Positions 42,504 to 53,173 of a DNA stretch of 64,000 nucleotides are shown here, piece after piece. The notes below the pieces were generated by a model. That model worked only from the letters and a program-made list of their open reading frames with translations, was not told where the DNA came from and ran no database searches. The stretch is taken from assembly GCF_001720465.1 (NCBI RefSeq), contig NZ_CP017113.1, positions 1,302,001 through 1,366,000 of the forward strand, in the 5' to 3' direction. How positions within the stretch are numbered: position 1 is the stretch's first letter; each line of letters starts with the position of its first letter. A program made the position numbers and the translations under genes. The DNA comes from Porphyrobacter sp. LM 6. Its GTDB lineage: Bacteria; Pseudomonadota; Alphaproteobacteria; Sphingomonadales; Sphingomonadaceae.

Positions 42504-43574
42504 ATGCTTTATCTGCTTGCCGAGTGGCTGGGCTTCGAGGGCATCCTCAATCTGGTGCGATACCAGAGCTTCCGCGCCGGTGCGACGCTGATGACAGCGC
42601 TGCTGATCGGCCTGCTGATCGGCCCACGCTTCATCAACCTGCTGCGCGTGCGCCAGGGCAAGGGCCAGCCGATCCGTGAAGACGGGCCGCAGTCGCACCT
42701 CGCCAAGCGCGGCACACCGACGATGGGCGGCTTGTTGATCCTCGCCGCGCTAACGCTGTCGCTGCTGATCTGGATGGACCTGTCGAACCCGTTTGTCTGG
42801 GCTTGCCTTGCTGTGACGATCGGCTTCGGAATCATCGGCTTCCTCGACGATTATGACAAGGTGTCGAAGAACAGCCATGCCGGGGTGCCTGCAAAGGTGC
42901 GGCTGCTGGGCGAATTCGTGGTCGCAGGTCTCGCCGCGTGGCTGATCGTCAGCCAGATCAACACCAACCTTTACCTGCCCTTCCTGTCGGGTGTGAGCAT
43001 CCCGCTGGGGCCGGCCTATTACGTGTTCGCCGCCTTCATCATCGTCGGGTTTGGCAATGCGGTGAACCTGACCGACGGGCTGGATGGACTTGCGATCATG
43101 CCGGTGATCATCGCGGCGGGCACCTTCGCGATCATCGCCTATCTGGTCGGACGCGCGGATTTCAGCACTTACCTCGGTATCCCGCACGTGCCGGGCGCAG
43201 GCGAGCTGGCGATTTTCTGTGCCGCGATCATGGGCGGCGGGCTGGCCTTCCTGTGGTTCAATGCGCCGCCCGCAGCTGTGTTCATGGGCGACACCGGCTC
43301 GCTGGCTCTCGGCGGAGCGCTCGGCGCGATTGCGGTCGCCAGCCATCACGAAATCGTGCTGCTGATCGTGGGCGGGCTGTTCGTGGCCGAAACCGCCAGC
43401 GTCATGATCCAGGTGTTCTGGTTCAAGCGCACCGGCCGCCGGGTGTTCCGCATGGCCCCGATCCACCACCACTTCGAACAGCTCGGCTGGAGCGAGAGCA
43501 AGGTGGTGATCCGGTTCTGGATCATCGCCATCGTCCTCGCGCTGATCGGCCTTTCGACGCTCAAGCTGCGCTAG
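42504..43574 (+). CDS. mraY: Phospho-MurNAc-pentapeptide transferase
   Basis: MraY makes lipid I by moving phospho-MurNAc-pentapeptide to undecaprenyl phosphate at the inner membrane. The 356-residue protein has about ten membrane helices and the family motifs GTPTMGG with the preceding KRG, the DDYDK aspartates, [10 protein letters not shown], the [12 protein letters not shown] loop and [13 protein letters not shown]. The start has AAAGGA at a normal distance. Confidence 0.97.
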   Translation: MLYLLAEWLGFEGILNLVRYQSFRAGATLMTALLIGLLIGPRFINLLRVRQGKGQPIREDGPQSHLAKRGTPTMGGLLILAALTLSLLIWMDLSNPFVWACLAVTIGFGIIGFLDDYDKVSKNSHAGVPAKVRLLGEFVVAGLAAWLIVSQINTNLYLPFLSGVSIPLGPAYYVFAAFIIVGFGNAVNLTDGLDGLAIMPVIIAAGTFAIIAYLVGRADFSTYLGIPHVPGAGELAIFCAAIMGGGLAFLWFNAPPAAVFMGDTGSLALGGALGAIAVASHHEIVLLIVGGLFVAETASVMIQVFWFKRTGRRVFRMAPIHHHFEQLGWSESKVVIRFWIIAIVLALIGLSTLKLR

Positions 43575-43587
43575 AGGTGGCTGCGCG

Positions 43588-44961
43588 GTGATCACCTCCC
43601 CCGCCTTCGCCCGCCAGAAATACGCGGTGCTCGGTCTCGCCCGGTCGGGTGCGGCTGCGGCCGAGGCGCTGCTGGCGAGCGGGGCGGAGGTGATTGCGTG
43701 GGACCGGCAGGATGTCGCCCGTGCGCCGTTCGAAGGCCGTTGCCGGCTGATCGATCCGCTGGAGCTCGATCTCACCGGCTTTGCGGGCGTGGTGGTGTCG
43801 CCCGGCGTGCCGCTCAACACCCATCCGATCGGCCCGCACGTGTGGCAATATGGCCTGCCAGTGATCGGCGATATCGAGCTGTTCGCCAAGGCGCGCGCCA
43901 GCCTGCCGCCGCACCGCGTCGTCGGGATCACCGGCACCAACGGCAAATCGACCACCACCGCGCTCACCCACCACATCCTCAAGATGGCGGGCGTGCCGAG
44001 CCTGATGGGCGGGAATATCGGCGATCCGATCATGGCGCAGGAGCCGCTGCCTGAAGGCGGGGTCTATGTGCTCGAACTGTCGAGCTTCCAGATCGATCTG
44101 ACCTTTTCGCTCGATTGCGATATCGCCGCGCTCACAAACATCACCCCCGATCACCTTGACCGCTACGCCGGGTTCGAAGCCTATGCCGCGTCGAAGGAAC
44201 GGCTGTTCCAGATGCAGGCGACCGGCACGGCGCTGATCTGCGACGAGGATGAACCGACCAGCGCCATCGCCTCGGGGCTGGAGACGGCGGGCAAGCCGCT
44301 GGTGCGGGTGCGGAGCAGCGATCTGGCCGCTGCCGGGCTGGATGCGGGGCGCTCGCCCTCGCTCGCCGGGCCGCACAATGCCCAGAACGCCGCTGTCGCC
44401 ACCGCGATCTGCCGCCAGCTCGGGCTGACCGACGCGCAGATTGCCGAGGGGCTCGCCACCTATCCCGGCCTGCCGCACCGCATGGAGCGCGTGTGCGAGG
44501 CCAAGGGCGTCGTCTATATCAACGACAGCAAGGCGACCAATGCCGCCTCGGCCGCGCCGGCGCTCGCCGCATTCCCGCCCGATCCGGCGATCAACGCGGG
44601 TGCGCCGCGCATCCACTGGATCGTCGGCGGGCTGCCCAAGGAAGACGGCCTTGGCGCTTGTGGCGACCACCTCGGCAATGTCGCGGCGGCCTACACCGTG
44701 GGCGAGGCCGGGCCGATGTTTGCCGATCTGCTCGACGGGCAGGTCAAGGTCGAACGCTGCGAGCTGATCAGCGAGGCGGTGCGCCGCGCCGAGGAGGCCG
44801 CGCGTCCCGGCGAGGTGGTGCTGCTGTCGCCCGCCTGCGCCAGCTATGACCAGTTCCGCGATTACGAAAAGCGCGGCCACCACTTCCGCCAGATGGTGGG
44901 CGTGATCACCGGCTGCGAGACCTGCACCGATGACAGCGCAGGCCGGAGCATCCTGCCATGA
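43588..44961 (+). CDS. murD: UDP-MurNAc-L-Ala--D-Glu ligase
   Basis: MurD adds D-glutamate to UDP-MurNAc-L-Ala. The 457-residue Mur ligase shows the N-terminal nucleotide-type fold [20 protein letters not shown], the ATP loop GITGTNGKSTTTAL, ELSSFQIDL, and NDSKATNAASAAPAL. It uses a GTG start with AGAGG about nine bases upstream. Its stop overlaps the ftsW start by four bases. Confidence 0.95.
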   Translation: MITSPAFARQKYAVLGLARSGAAAAEALLASGAEVIAWDRQDVARAPFEGRCRLIDPLELDLTGFAGVVVSPGVPLNTHPIGPHVWQYGLPVIGDIELFAKARASLPPHRVVGITGTNGKSTTTALTHHILKMAGVPSLMGGNIGDPIMAQEPLPEGGVYVLELSSFQIDLTFSLDCDIAALTNITPDHLDRYAGFEAYAASKERLFQMQATGTALICDEDEPTSAIASGLETAGKPLVRVRSSDLAAAGLDAGRSPSLAGPHNAQNAAVATAICRQLGLTDAQIAEGLATYPGLPHRMERVCEAKGVVYINDSKATNAASAAPALAAFPPDPAINAGAPRIHWIVGGLPKEDGLGACGDHLGNVAAAYTVGEAGPMFADLLDGQVKVERCELISEAVRRAEEAARPGEVVLLSPACASYDQFRDYEKRGHHFRQMVGVITGCETCTDDSAGRSILP

Positions 44962-46187
44962 GCACGCCCGCCTATCCCCCCGCCACGCGCGGCCGGGCGA
45001 GCTATCTCCCGCCCGCACCGATGCAGCGCCGCTGGCGCGAGCTGCTGAGGGTGTGGTGGCGCGAGCTCGACAAGGGCCTGCTGCTGCTGATCGGCCTCTT
45101 GATGGCGATCGGCACGATGGCGGTTGCCGCGGCCTCGCCCGCGAGCGCCGACCAGCTTTCCACCGCGCGCGTCACGCTCGACGAATTCATGTTCCTGAAG
45201 CGCCATCTGGTGTTCCAGCTGATGGGGCTGGGGCTGATGATCGGGCTTTCGTTCGCCAGCCGCGATCAGGCGCGGCGGATCGGCATTCTGGTCGGCGCGG
45301 TGATGCTGGCGCTGCTGTTCGTGGTGCCGATTATCGGCGAGGAAAAGAACGGCGCGCGGCGCTGGATCAATGTCGGCATGTCGCTCCAGCCGTCGGAATT
45401 CCTCAAGCCAGGCTTTGCGATCATCTGCGCTTGGATGCTGAGCTGGCGGCTGCGCGATCCCCACCTGCCGGTGCTGTGGTACGTGACCGGTCTGTTTTTC
45501 CTGATCGCGGGCCTGCTGATGCTGCAACCCAACCTTGGGGATGCGATCCTGTTCGGCGGGATCTGGCTGGTGATGGTGCTGCTGGCGGGCGTGCCGTGGC
45601 AGCGGATTGCGGTGCTGCTCGGCGGCGGCGCAGGGCTGCTCGCGCTCGCCTATGTGTTCTATGACAATGCCCGCCACCGGATCGACGGGTTTTTGGGCGG
45701 CGGCACCGCCTTCGATCAGGTCGACCTCGCCCAGCGCACGCTGCTGGCGGGCGGATGGACGGGCAGCGGCCTGTGGCTCGGCATCCGCAAGATGAACCTG
45801 CCCGAAGCGCACACCGATTACATCTTCTCGGTGATCGGCGAGGAGTTCGGCTTGATCGCCTGCGGCCTGATCGTGGTGCTCTATTGCGCGCTGGTGGTGC
45901 GTGCGCTGATGCGCATGGTGAACGAGGACAACCTCTTCGCACTGCTCGCCAGCGCGGGGCTCATCACCCAGTTCGGCGGTCAGGCCTTCATCAACATCCT
46001 TGTGAACCTCAAGCTGTTCCCGTCCAAGGGGATGACGCTGCCGCTGATTTCCTATGGCGGTTCATCGACACTGGCGGTGTGCTTCACGCTTGGGCTATTG
46101 CTGGCGATCACCCGGCGCAATCCGTTTCTCGCCCGTGAGGCGGGGGGCTTGCGCGAGCTGATCGAACGCAAGGAGGAACGTCCATGA
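44958..46187 (+). CDS. ftsW: Peptidoglycan glycosyltransferase FtsW
   Basis: FtsW is the SEDS-family polymerase that works with FtsI at the septum. The 409-residue membrane protein has about ten helices and the conserved segments NGARRWINVG, QPSEFLKP, QPNLGDA, the EAHTDYIFSVIGEEFG block and the GLTLPLISYGGSS-like PSKGMTLPLISYGGSSTLA near the end. It sits between murD and murG with four-base overlaps. Confidence 0.95.
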   Translation: MSTPAYPPATRGRASYLPPAPMQRRWRELLRVWWRELDKGLLLLIGLLMAIGTMAVAAASPASADQLSTARVTLDEFMFLKRHLVFQLMGLGLMIGLSFASRDQARRIGILVGAVMLALLFVVPIIGEEKNGARRWINVGMSLQPSEFLKPGFAIICAWMLSWRLRDPHLPVLWYVTGLFFLIAGLLMLQPNLGDAILFGGIWLVMVLLAGVPWQRIAVLLGGGAGLLALAYVFYDNARHRIDGFLGGGTAFDQVDLAQRTLLAGGWTGSGLWLGIRKMNLPEAHTDYIFSVIGEEFGLIACGLIVVLYCALVVRALMRMVNEDNLFALLASAGLITQFGGQAFINILVNLKLFPSKGMTLPLISYGGSSTLAVCFTLGLLLAITRRNPFLAREAGGLRELIERKEERP

Positions 46188-47419
46188 CCAGCGAGACCCG
46201 CGCTCCCTTGCCCTCCGGTGCAACGCGCCACTTCGTGCTGGCCGCAGGGGGCACCGGCGGACACCTGATCCCGGCCTTCGCGCTGGCGGCAGAGCTGCAC
46301 CAGCGCGGCCATCATGTCGCGCTGATCACCGATGAACGCGGCGCGGCGATCCCCGGCAAGCCTGACTATCTGACCGCCCACGTGCTGCCCGCCGGACGGT
46401 TCGGCAAGAACCCGCTGGGCTGGCCCGCAGGGGTGCGCGCGGTGCTGCAAGGCCGCGCGATGGCGCTGCGCCTGTTTGACGCGTTCGAGCCTTCGGCGGT
46501 GATCGGCTTTGGCGGCTATCCCGCGCTGCCCGCGCTGCTGGCGGCGACTTCGGCCGGTCTGCCGAGCGTGATCCACGAACAGAATGCGGTGCTGGGCCGC
46601 GTCAACCGCCTGCTGGCAGGGCGGGTCGATGCGATCGCGACTTCCTATGACCGGGTCGACCGGCTCGATCCCAAGCACGCCGCCAAGGTCCATCTGGTCG
46701 GCAATCCGGTGCGCGCCGAGGTGCTGGCCCTGCGCGAACAGGATTTCCCCGCCTTCACCGAAGAAAGCCTGCTGCGCATCCTTGTGACCGGCGGGTCGCA
46801 AGGTGCGCGCGTGCTGTCCGAAGTGGTGCCCGATGGCCTCGCCATGCTCCCGCCCGCGCTACGCCAGCGCTTGCAGGTGACCCAGCAATGCCGCCCGGAA
46901 GACCTTGAGGCCGTGCGCGCACGCTATGCCAACCACGATATCCCCGCTGAACTCGGCACCTATTTCGAGGATATGCACGAACGCCTCGCCGACGCGCATC
47001 TGTTCATCGGCCGTGCGGGCGCTTCCACGATTGCCGAGCTGACCGCCGTGGGCCGCCCTGCGATCCTCGTGCCGCTGCCGATTGCGACCGATGATCACCA
47101 GGCCTTCAACACCCGCGAGATGGTGAAGGCGGGCGGTGCGCGCATGATCCGGCAGGACGCGTTCCAGCCCAAGGAGCTCGCCAAGCAGATTCAGGCGATG
47201 GCGATGAACCCGCAGAGCCTCGCCAATGCCGCGCATTGCGCGTTCAATTGCGGGCGGCCCGACGCGGCCAGGGATCTCGCCGATCTGGTCGAGAGCATGG
47301 GCGGGATCGATCTGATGGACGTGATCCGCGTCGGCGAGGTCGCGCCTGCGGCCACCGCCAGCGCGCGGGTGGCGACGGGCACGGCGCGCAAGGCGGCAAA
47401 GGACAGCATCGAACAATGA
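46184..47419 (+). CDS. murG: UDP-GlcNAc--lipid I transferase MurG
   Basis: MurG adds GlcNAc to lipid I, giving lipid II. The 411-residue GT-B enzyme has [17 protein letters not shown] at the N-terminus, [47 protein letters not shown] and [13 protein letters not shown], all family landmarks. About 20 extra residues precede the core. Four-base overlaps link it to ftsW and murC. Confidence 0.96.
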   Translation: MTSETRAPLPSGATRHFVLAAGGTGGHLIPAFALAAELHQRGHHVALITDERGAAIPGKPDYLTAHVLPAGRFGKNPLGWPAGVRAVLQGRAMALRLFDAFEPSAVIGFGGYPALPALLAATSAGLPSVIHEQNAVLGRVNRLLAGRVDAIATSYDRVDRLDPKHAAKVHLVGNPVRAEVLALREQDFPAFTEESLLRILVTGGSQGARVLSEVVPDGLAMLPPALRQRLQVTQQCRPEDLEAVRARYANHDIPAELGTYFEDMHERLADAHLFIGRAGASTIAELTAVGRPAILVPLPIATDDHQAFNTREMVKAGGARMIRQDAFQPKELAKQIQAMAMNPQSLANAAHCAFNCGRPDAARDLADLVESMGGIDLMDVIRVGEVAPAATASARVATGTARKAAKDSIEQ

Positions 47420-48849
47420 AGGGCGTCGGAACCGACATCGGCATCATCCATTTCGTCGGCATCGGCGGGATCGGCATGTCGGGCATCGCCGAGGTGATGC
47501 ACAACCTCGGCTATCAGGTGCAGGGTTCGGATATCTCCGAAGGCCCCAGCGTCGAGCGGCTGCGCGCGCGCGGCATCACCGTGCACATCGGCCACATGAA
47601 GGAAAACGTCGAAGGCGTGGCGGTGGTCGTCACTTCGACCGCAGTGCGCCGCACCAATCCCGAAGTCGCCGCCGCGCTGGAAGCCCGCGTCCCCGTGGTG
47701 CGCCGCGCCGAGATGCTGGCCGAGCTGATGCGGTTGAAGTCGACCGTTGCGGTCGCTGGCACGCACGGCAAGACCACGACGACTAGCATGATCGCCACCC
47801 TGCTCGATGCGGGCGGGATCGATCCGACCGTCATCAACGGCGGGATCATCGAGCAATATGGCTCCAACGCCCGCCTCGGCGATAGCGACTGGATGGTCGT
47901 GGAGGCCGACGAGAGCGACGGCAGCTTCCTGCGATTGGACGGCACCATCGCGGTCGTCACCAACATCGATCCCGAACACCTTGATCACTACGGCGATTTC
48001 GACGGGGTGAAGAAAGCCTTCGTGGAGTTCATCCACAATGTGCCCTTCTACGGCGCGGCGGTGCTCTGCGTCGATCACCCCGAAGTGCAGGCGGTGATCG
48101 GCCAGGTGCGCGATCGCAAGGTCGTGACCTACGGCTTCTCGCTTCAGGCCGATATCTGCGGGGTCAATGTCCACAGCAATGCGGGCGGGAACACCTTCGA
48201 TGTGATCGTGCGTCAGCGGGGGCTGGAAGATCGCCGGATCGAGGGCGTGCACCTGCCGATGCCGGGCCGCCATAACGTCCAGAACGCGCTCGCGGCGATT
48301 GCGGTCGCAATCGAGATGGGCTGTTCGGACGAGGTGATCCGCACCGGCTTTGCCCGCTTCGGCGGCGTGCGGCGGCGCTTCACCCGCGTCGGCTCGGTCG
48401 ATCTGCCGGGCGGCAGCGCCACGATTATCGACGATTACGCCCACCACCCGGTCGAAATCCGCGCCGTATTGGCTGCGGCGCGCGAGGCGGTGGCGGGCAC
48501 TGAAGGCCGCGTCATCGCGGTCGCCCAGCCGCACCGCTATTCGCGCCTCAACGATCTGATGAACGAATTCCAGTCGTGCTTCGATGATGCCGACATCGCC
48601 TATGTCGCGCCCGTCTATCCGGCGGGCGAGGAGCCGCTGCCCGGCGTCGATCACGCTGCGCTGGTGGCGGGGATGAAGGCTCGCGGACACCGCGCCGCGC
48701 GCGAGATTGCCGGGGCCGATGCGCTCGCCATGACGCTTGCGAACGAGATCGGCGCGGGTGACATCGTGGTGTGCCTTGGCGCGGGCGATATCACGCGCTG
48801 GGCCGCCGGGCTCGCGCCTGCCATCGCCGACAAGCGGGGCGCGGCATGA
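47416..48849 (+). CDS. murC: UDP-MurNAc--L-alanine ligase
   Basis: MurC adds L-alanine to UDP-MurNAc, the first Mur ligase step. The 477-residue protein begins with [15 protein letters not shown], carries the ATP loop [33 protein letters not shown], the [11 protein letters not shown] region, [10 protein letters not shown] and [12 protein letters not shown] 47416 overlaps the murG stop; the longer frame upstream lies within murG. murB begins four bases before its stop. Confidence 0.96.
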   Translation: MKGVGTDIGIIHFVGIGGIGMSGIAEVMHNLGYQVQGSDISEGPSVERLRARGITVHIGHMKENVEGVAVVVTSTAVRRTNPEVAAALEARVPVVRRAEMLAELMRLKSTVAVAGTHGKTTTTSMIATLLDAGGIDPTVINGGIIEQYGSNARLGDSDWMVVEADESDGSFLRLDGTIAVVTNIDPEHLDHYGDFDGVKKAFVEFIHNVPFYGAAVLCVDHPEVQAVIGQVRDRKVVTYGFSLQADICGVNVHSNAGGNTFDVIVRQRGLEDRRIEGVHLPMPGRHNVQNALAAIAVAIEMGCSDEVIRTGFARFGGVRRRFTRVGSVDLPGGSATIIDDYAHHPVEIRAVLAAAREAVAGTEGRVIAVAQPHRYSRLNDLMNEFQSCFDDADIAYVAPVYPAGEEPLPGVDHAALVAGMKARGHRAAREIAGADALAMTLANEIGAGDIVVCLGAGDITRWAAGLAPAIADKRGAA

Positions 48850-49811
48850 ACCAGCCGGGCGATACCTATATTTATGACGACGGCTCGGCCCCGACCTGCG
48901 CGGTCGACGGGGCTGTGTCCTCGCCCGTGCCGCTCGACGGCATTCGCGGCAAGCTGACCTGCAAGGCGCCGCTCGCGCCCTATACCTGGTTCAAGACCGG
49001 CGGGCCGGCCGACTGGCTGTTCGAACCGGCCGACATGGACGACCTCAAGACTTTCCTCGAACGGCTCGGCGGGGAAATCCCGGTGATGGCGCTCGGCCTC
49101 GGCTCGAACATGATCGTGCGCGATGGCGGCGTTCCCGGCGTGGTGGTGCGGCTCGGCAAGAGCTTCGCCAAAGTCGAGCACACGGGCGAGCTGGAGCTGA
49201 CCTGCGGCGGCGGGGCGAGCGGAATTCTGGTCGCCTCGACCGCGCGCGACCTCGGCATCGCGGGCCTCGAATTCCTGCGCGGCATTCCCGGCACGGTCGG
49301 CGGCTTCGTGCGCATGAACGGCGGCGCTTACGGGCGCGAGGTGGCCGATGTTCTGGTCGATTGCGCGGTGATCCTGCACGATGGCAGCTTCATCACGCTG
49401 AACGCGGCGGAACTCGAATATTCCTACCGCCACTCGGCCCTGCCAGAGGGCGCGATTGTGGTGTCGGCCCGGTTCCACGGCCGCCCCGGCGAGCCTGCGG
49501 ACATTGGCGCGGAGATGGATCGCATCGCCGCCGCGCGTGAAGCCAGCCAGCCGCTGCGCACCAAGACCGGTGGTTCGACCTTCAAGAACCCCGAGGGCCA
49601 CAAGGCGTGGCAGTTGGTCGACCAAGCCGGATGCCGCGGCCTTACGCTGGGCGGCGCGCAGGTCAGCGAAAAGCACACCAACTTCCTCATCAACACCGGC
49701 ACCGCCACCAGCGCCGATATCGAAGGGCTGGGCGAGCTGGTCCGCGACAAGGTCTACGCCGCGACGGGCGTAAGCCTCGAATGGGAGATTCAGAGAGTGG
49801 GACGTCCGTGA
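48846..49811 (+). CDS. murB: UDP-N-acetylenolpyruvoylglucosamine reductase
   Basis: MurB reduces UDP-GlcNAc-enolpyruvate to UDP-MurNAc with FAD and NADPH. The 321-residue product has the FAD-binding [29 protein letters not shown], the [19 protein letters not shown] block, YRHSALPEG and [11 protein letters not shown] with the catalytic Ser. It is the type I/IIa length. Starts within the murC stop and ends within the ddl GTG. Confidence 0.96.
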   Translation: MNQPGDTYIYDDGSAPTCAVDGAVSSPVPLDGIRGKLTCKAPLAPYTWFKTGGPADWLFEPADMDDLKTFLERLGGEIPVMALGLGSNMIVRDGGVPGVVVRLGKSFAKVEHTGELELTCGGGASGILVASTARDLGIAGLEFLRGIPGTVGGFVRMNGGAYGREVADVLVDCAVILHDGSFITLNAAELEYSYRHSALPEGAIVVSARFHGRPGEPADIGAEMDRIAAAREASQPLRTKTGGSTFKNPEGHKAWQLVDQAGCRGLTLGGAQVSEKHTNFLINTGTATSADIEGLGELVRDKVYAATGVSLEWEIQRVGRP

Positions 49812-50803
49812 GCTTCGACAAACCCCTCCACGTCGCCGTCCTGATGGGCGGCTGGGCGAATGAACGTCCGGTCTCGCTGACCAGCGGCGCGGGTGTGGCG
49901 GACGCGCTGGAGAGCAAGGGCCACCGCGTCACCCGCATCGACATGGGCCGCGATGTTGCCCAGCGGCTTGCCGAGGCGAAGCCCGACGTGGTGTTCAATG
50001 CGCTCCACGGCGTTCCCGGCGAGGACGGGACGGTGCAGGGCATGCTCGACCTGATGGGCCTTGCCTATACCCATTCGGGCCTCGCCACCTCGGTGATCGC
50101 GATCGACAAGCAGCTGACCAAGCAGGCGCTGGTGCCGCACGGCATCCCCATGCCCGGCGGGCGGATCGTGACGCGCGAGGAACTCTACGAGCGCGACCCG
50201 CTGCCGCGCCCCTATGTGCTCAAGCCCGTCAATGAAGGCTCCTCGGTCGGCGTTGCGATCGTCACGGCGGACAGCAATGTCGGCAACCCGATTTCTCCGG
50301 ACGCGCGCGGGCCGTGGCAGGAGTTTGCCGAACTGCTCGCCGAACCCTTCATCAAGGGCCGCGAACTGACCGCCGCCGTGCTCGATGGCCCCGATGGGCC
50401 GCGGGCATTGGGCGTGACCGAACTCGTCGTCGCCAACGGCTTCTACGATTACGAGAACAAGTACACCGCCGGGCGGACGGAGCACATCTTCCCCGCCAAG
50501 CTGCCGCCCGAAATCACCGCGCTGTGCGAACAATATGCGGTGAAAGCGCACCAGGTGCTCGGCTGCCACGGCACCAGCCGCACCGATTTCCGCTGGGACG
50601 AGGAAGCGGGCGAGGACGGCTTGTTCGTGCTCGAAACCAACACCCAGCCGGGGATGACCCCGCTCAGTCTCGTGCCCGAACAGGCAGCGGGCTGCGGCAT
50701 TCCCTATGCCGATCTGGTCGAATTGCTGGTGGCCGAGGCGCTCAGGGTGCACGCGATGAAGCAACGCAAGGGAGGCGGCGATGGCGCAGCAGATCCGGCG
50801 TAG
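49808..50803 (+). CDS. ddl: D-alanine--D-alanine ligase
   Basis: Ddl joins two D-alanines using ATP. The 331-residue ATP-grasp protein has VLMGGWANERPVSLTSG at the N-terminus, FNALHGVPGEDGTVQG, the THSGLATSVIAIDK region, the PVNEGSSVGV loop, and NTQPGMTPLSLVPEQA at the C-terminus. The GTG at 49808 overlaps the murB stop (GTGA); an ATG 27 bases upstream is a weaker alternative. ftsQ begins 23 bases before its end. It corresponds to DdlB by its dcw location. Confidence 0.95.
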   Translation: MSFDKPLHVAVLMGGWANERPVSLTSGAGVADALESKGHRVTRIDMGRDVAQRLAEAKPDVVFNALHGVPGEDGTVQGMLDLMGLAYTHSGLATSVIAIDKQLTKQALVPHGIPMPGGRIVTREELYERDPLPRPYVLKPVNEGSSVGVAIVTADSNVGNPISPDARGPWQEFAELLAEPFIKGRELTAAVLDGPDGPRALGVTELVVANGFYDYENKYTAGRTEHIFPAKLPPEITALCEQYAVKAHQVLGCHGTSRTDFRWDEEAGEDGLFVLETNTQPGMTPLSLVPEQAAGCGIPYADLVELLVAEALRVHAMKQRKGGGDGAADPA

Positions 50804-51704
50804 CGGCGCCACCGGCGTTCGCCGCGCGGCCAAGGCACAGAGCCGCGCCGTGACTGCCCGCCGTGCGCGCGGTCAGGCGAGCGGGTTCATCGACACGGTG
50901 ATGGGCGTGCTGCCCTTCACAGAGGAGCAGTGGAGCCGCATCTGGCTCGCCATGATCATCGGCGCAGGCGTGGGCATTGCCTTCATCATCGCCAATCTCG
51001 CCGGGCTGCCCGCGCTGGCCCATGCGCAGGTTTCGGCGATCGCCGCCGATGCCGGGTTCGAGGTGCGCAATGTGCGCGTCACCGGCACGTCGCGGATGGA
51101 CGAACAGCAGGTCTATGCCCGCGTGCTTGGCCAGCGCCAGCGCGCCATGCCCGAGGTCGACGTCGCGCAGCTGCGCGCTGAGCTGAAGACTCTGCCGTGG
51201 GTCAAGGACGCGCGCGTTTCGATCCAGCTGCCGCACACGCTGGCGATCGATATTGTCGAACGCAAGCCCCATGCGGTGCTCGAAAAGCCCGACCGGCTGA
51301 TGCTGATCGATGCCGACGGGGTGGAGCTCGAACCGGTCGCCGCGGCCAAGGCCAAGGGCCTGCTGCGGCTGGCGGGGCCGGGGGCCAGCAAGCAGACCCG
51401 CAATCTGGAAACCCTGCTCGCCGCCGCGCCCGCGCTCGGCCCGCAGGTCGAAGCCGCCGAATGGGTCGGTAACCGCCGCTGGAACCTGACCTTCAAGACC
51501 GGCCAGTTGCTCGCGCTGCCCGAAGGCGATGTGCCCGCCGCAAGCGCGCTGGTGAAGTTTGCGCGGCTTGATGGGCAGAACCGCCTGCTCGGCGGCAAGG
51601 TGCTGGCCTTCGATATGCGCTCGCCCCCGCGCCTGTATATGCGCCTGCCCGAAGGCGTGCGCGAAGCGCCCGCCATCGCCGGCACCACCGGAGGGATGGA
51701 ATAA
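50781..51704 (+). CDS. ftsQ: Cell division protein FtsQ
   Basis: FtsQ is the bitopic scaffold that recruits FtsB/FtsL and later division proteins. The 307-residue product has a long basic cytoplasmic tail (residues 1-50), one membrane helix (residues about 54-76, IWLAMIIGAGVGIAFIIANL), a POTRA domain (VRNVRVTGTSRMDEQQVY, about 93-165) with LPWVKDARVSIQLPHTLAIDI, and the beta domain to about 280. The last 20 residues are flexible. It overlaps ddl by 23 bases and ftsA by one. Confidence 0.93.
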   Translation: MAQQIRRSGATGVRRAAKAQSRAVTARRARGQASGFIDTVMGVLPFTEEQWSRIWLAMIIGAGVGIAFIIANLAGLPALAHAQVSAIAADAGFEVRNVRVTGTSRMDEQQVYARVLGQRQRAMPEVDVAQLRAELKTLPWVKDARVSIQLPHTLAIDIVERKPHAVLEKPDRLMLIDADGVELEPVAAAKAKGLLRLAGPGASKQTRNLETLLAAAPALGPQVEAAEWVGNRRWNLTFKTGQLLALPEGDVPAASALVKFARLDGQNRLLGGKVLAFDMRSPPRLYMRLPEGVREAPAIAGTTGGME

Positions 51705-53050
51705 TGGCCTCGCGCGCCGCTGCTTCGCGCCGCCTTGCCCGCACCTATGCGGCGGTCAATGTCGGCAGCTTCCGCATTTCGGCGATGATCATGGGCGAGA
51801 CCGAGACCGGCGAATTGCAGGTGCTGGGCAGCGGTCACCGCGCGAGCGCCGGGATCAAGCGCGGCTATGTCACCGATATGGCCGCAGCCACCTTTGCGAT
51901 CCGCGACGCGGTGGAACGGGCCGAGAAAAGCGCCAATTCCTCGGTGCGTTCGGTGTGGATCGCCTGCGCGGGCGCGGGGCTCGCCAGCAATGTCGTCTCG
52001 GTCGATATCGAAATCGGCGGGCGGCGGATCGAGGACGAGGATGTCGAGCAGCTGCTGATCCACGCGCGCGAGATGATCCAGCCCGATGGCCGCACCGTGC
52101 TCCACGCGCAGCCGGCGCACTACACTCTGGATGGCGCCCACGGGGTCGCCAATCCGCGCGGGCTCCATGCCGAACGGCTCGGGGTCGATATCCATGTGAT
52201 GCTGGCCGATGGCGCGCCGGTCAGGAACCTCACCGAAGCGGTGCAGAACGCGCACCTTGAAGTCGAAGGCGTGGTCGCCGCGCCGCTGGCGGCAGGGCAT
52301 GCCTGCCTTTCGGTCGAGGAGCGCGAGCTAGGCGTGGCACTGGTCGAGATCGGCGCGGATGTCACCAATGTCGCGGTTTTCGCGGGCGGGATGCTGCTCG
52401 GCCTGCGTGCCGTACCGATGGGATCGGCCGATATCACCGATGCAATCGCCAGCAGCTTCGGCATCCGCCGCTCGCAGGCCGAGCGGCTCAAATGCGTGGC
52501 GGGCTCGGCGATTGCCAGCAAGGCCGATCACCGCGAGCTGATCCCGGTCAACGGGCCCGGCGATGGCCCCGGCGATGTTGCGGCTGACGGCACGGCGCCG
52601 CCGCCCGTCGGGCCACTCGCGCGCGGGGCGGACGACAAGAACCGCATCGTGCGCGCCGAACTGGTTTCGGTGGTCACGCAGCAGCTCGGCATTCTCACAA
52701 CCGAGATCGGCAAGGCGCTGAAGGCGATGGGTTTTCACGGCCCGCGCGCAGGTCAGGTGGTGCTCACCGGCGGCGGCGCGGAACTGGCCGGGATGGCCGA
52801 ATTCATGCAGGGCGCGCTGGGGCAGGCGGTGCGGCTCGGGCGTCCGCCGCAGCTGACCGGAATGCCCGAGGCGCACCACGCCCCCGGCTTTGCGACGCTG
52901 GCGGGCCTGTGCCTCTATGCCGCCGAAGACCCGGTCGATATCCGCGCCGTGGGCGCGGGGCGGGGCGGGGTCTATAGCGGCCTGATCGAACAGAGCGGAG
53001 TGACGGCGCTGGCCCAGCGGCTGTTTCGCGCCCTGAAGGAGTATTTCTGA
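51704..53050 (+). CDS. ftsA: Cell division protein FtsA
   Basis: FtsA is the actin-like ATPase that tethers FtsZ filaments to the membrane. The 448-residue protein starts near RTYAAVNVGSFRISAMI, contains IKRGYVTDMAAATFAIRDAV, the GVALVEIGADVTNVAVFAGG phosphate-2 region, the VVLTGGGAELAGMAEFMQ adenosine motif, and ends RLFRALKEYF, an amphipathic membrane-targeting helix. A Gly/Pro/Asp-rich insertion lies at residues about 281-310. Start overlaps the ftsQ stop by one base (TAATG). Confidence 0.95.
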   Translation: MASRAAASRRLARTYAAVNVGSFRISAMIMGETETGELQVLGSGHRASAGIKRGYVTDMAAATFAIRDAVERAEKSANSSVRSVWIACAGAGLASNVVSVDIEIGGRRIEDEDVEQLLIHAREMIQPDGRTVLHAQPAHYTLDGAHGVANPRGLHAERLGVDIHVMLADGAPVRNLTEAVQNAHLEVEGVVAAPLAAGHACLSVEERELGVALVEIGADVTNVAVFAGGMLLGLRAVPMGSADITDAIASSFGIRRSQAERLKCVAGSAIASKADHRELIPVNGPGDGPGDVAADGTAPPPVGPLARGADDKNRIVRAELVSVVTQQLGILTTEIGKALKAMGFHGPRAGQVVLTGGGAELAGMAEFMQGALGQAVRLGRPPQLTGMPEAHHAPGFATLAGLCLYAAEDPVDIRAVGAGRGGVYSGLIEQSGVTALAQRLFRALKEYF

Positions 53051-53173
53051 GCGGCTGGTCACTGTGGATAAGGACTTTGCCGCTATAAAATGTGCCACGC
53101 GATTGTGTCACTAAGGACGTAATCGGCGAATTAGGGTAAGATTTCTGGCCACCCGCGCCTGGAGGATAAGCTG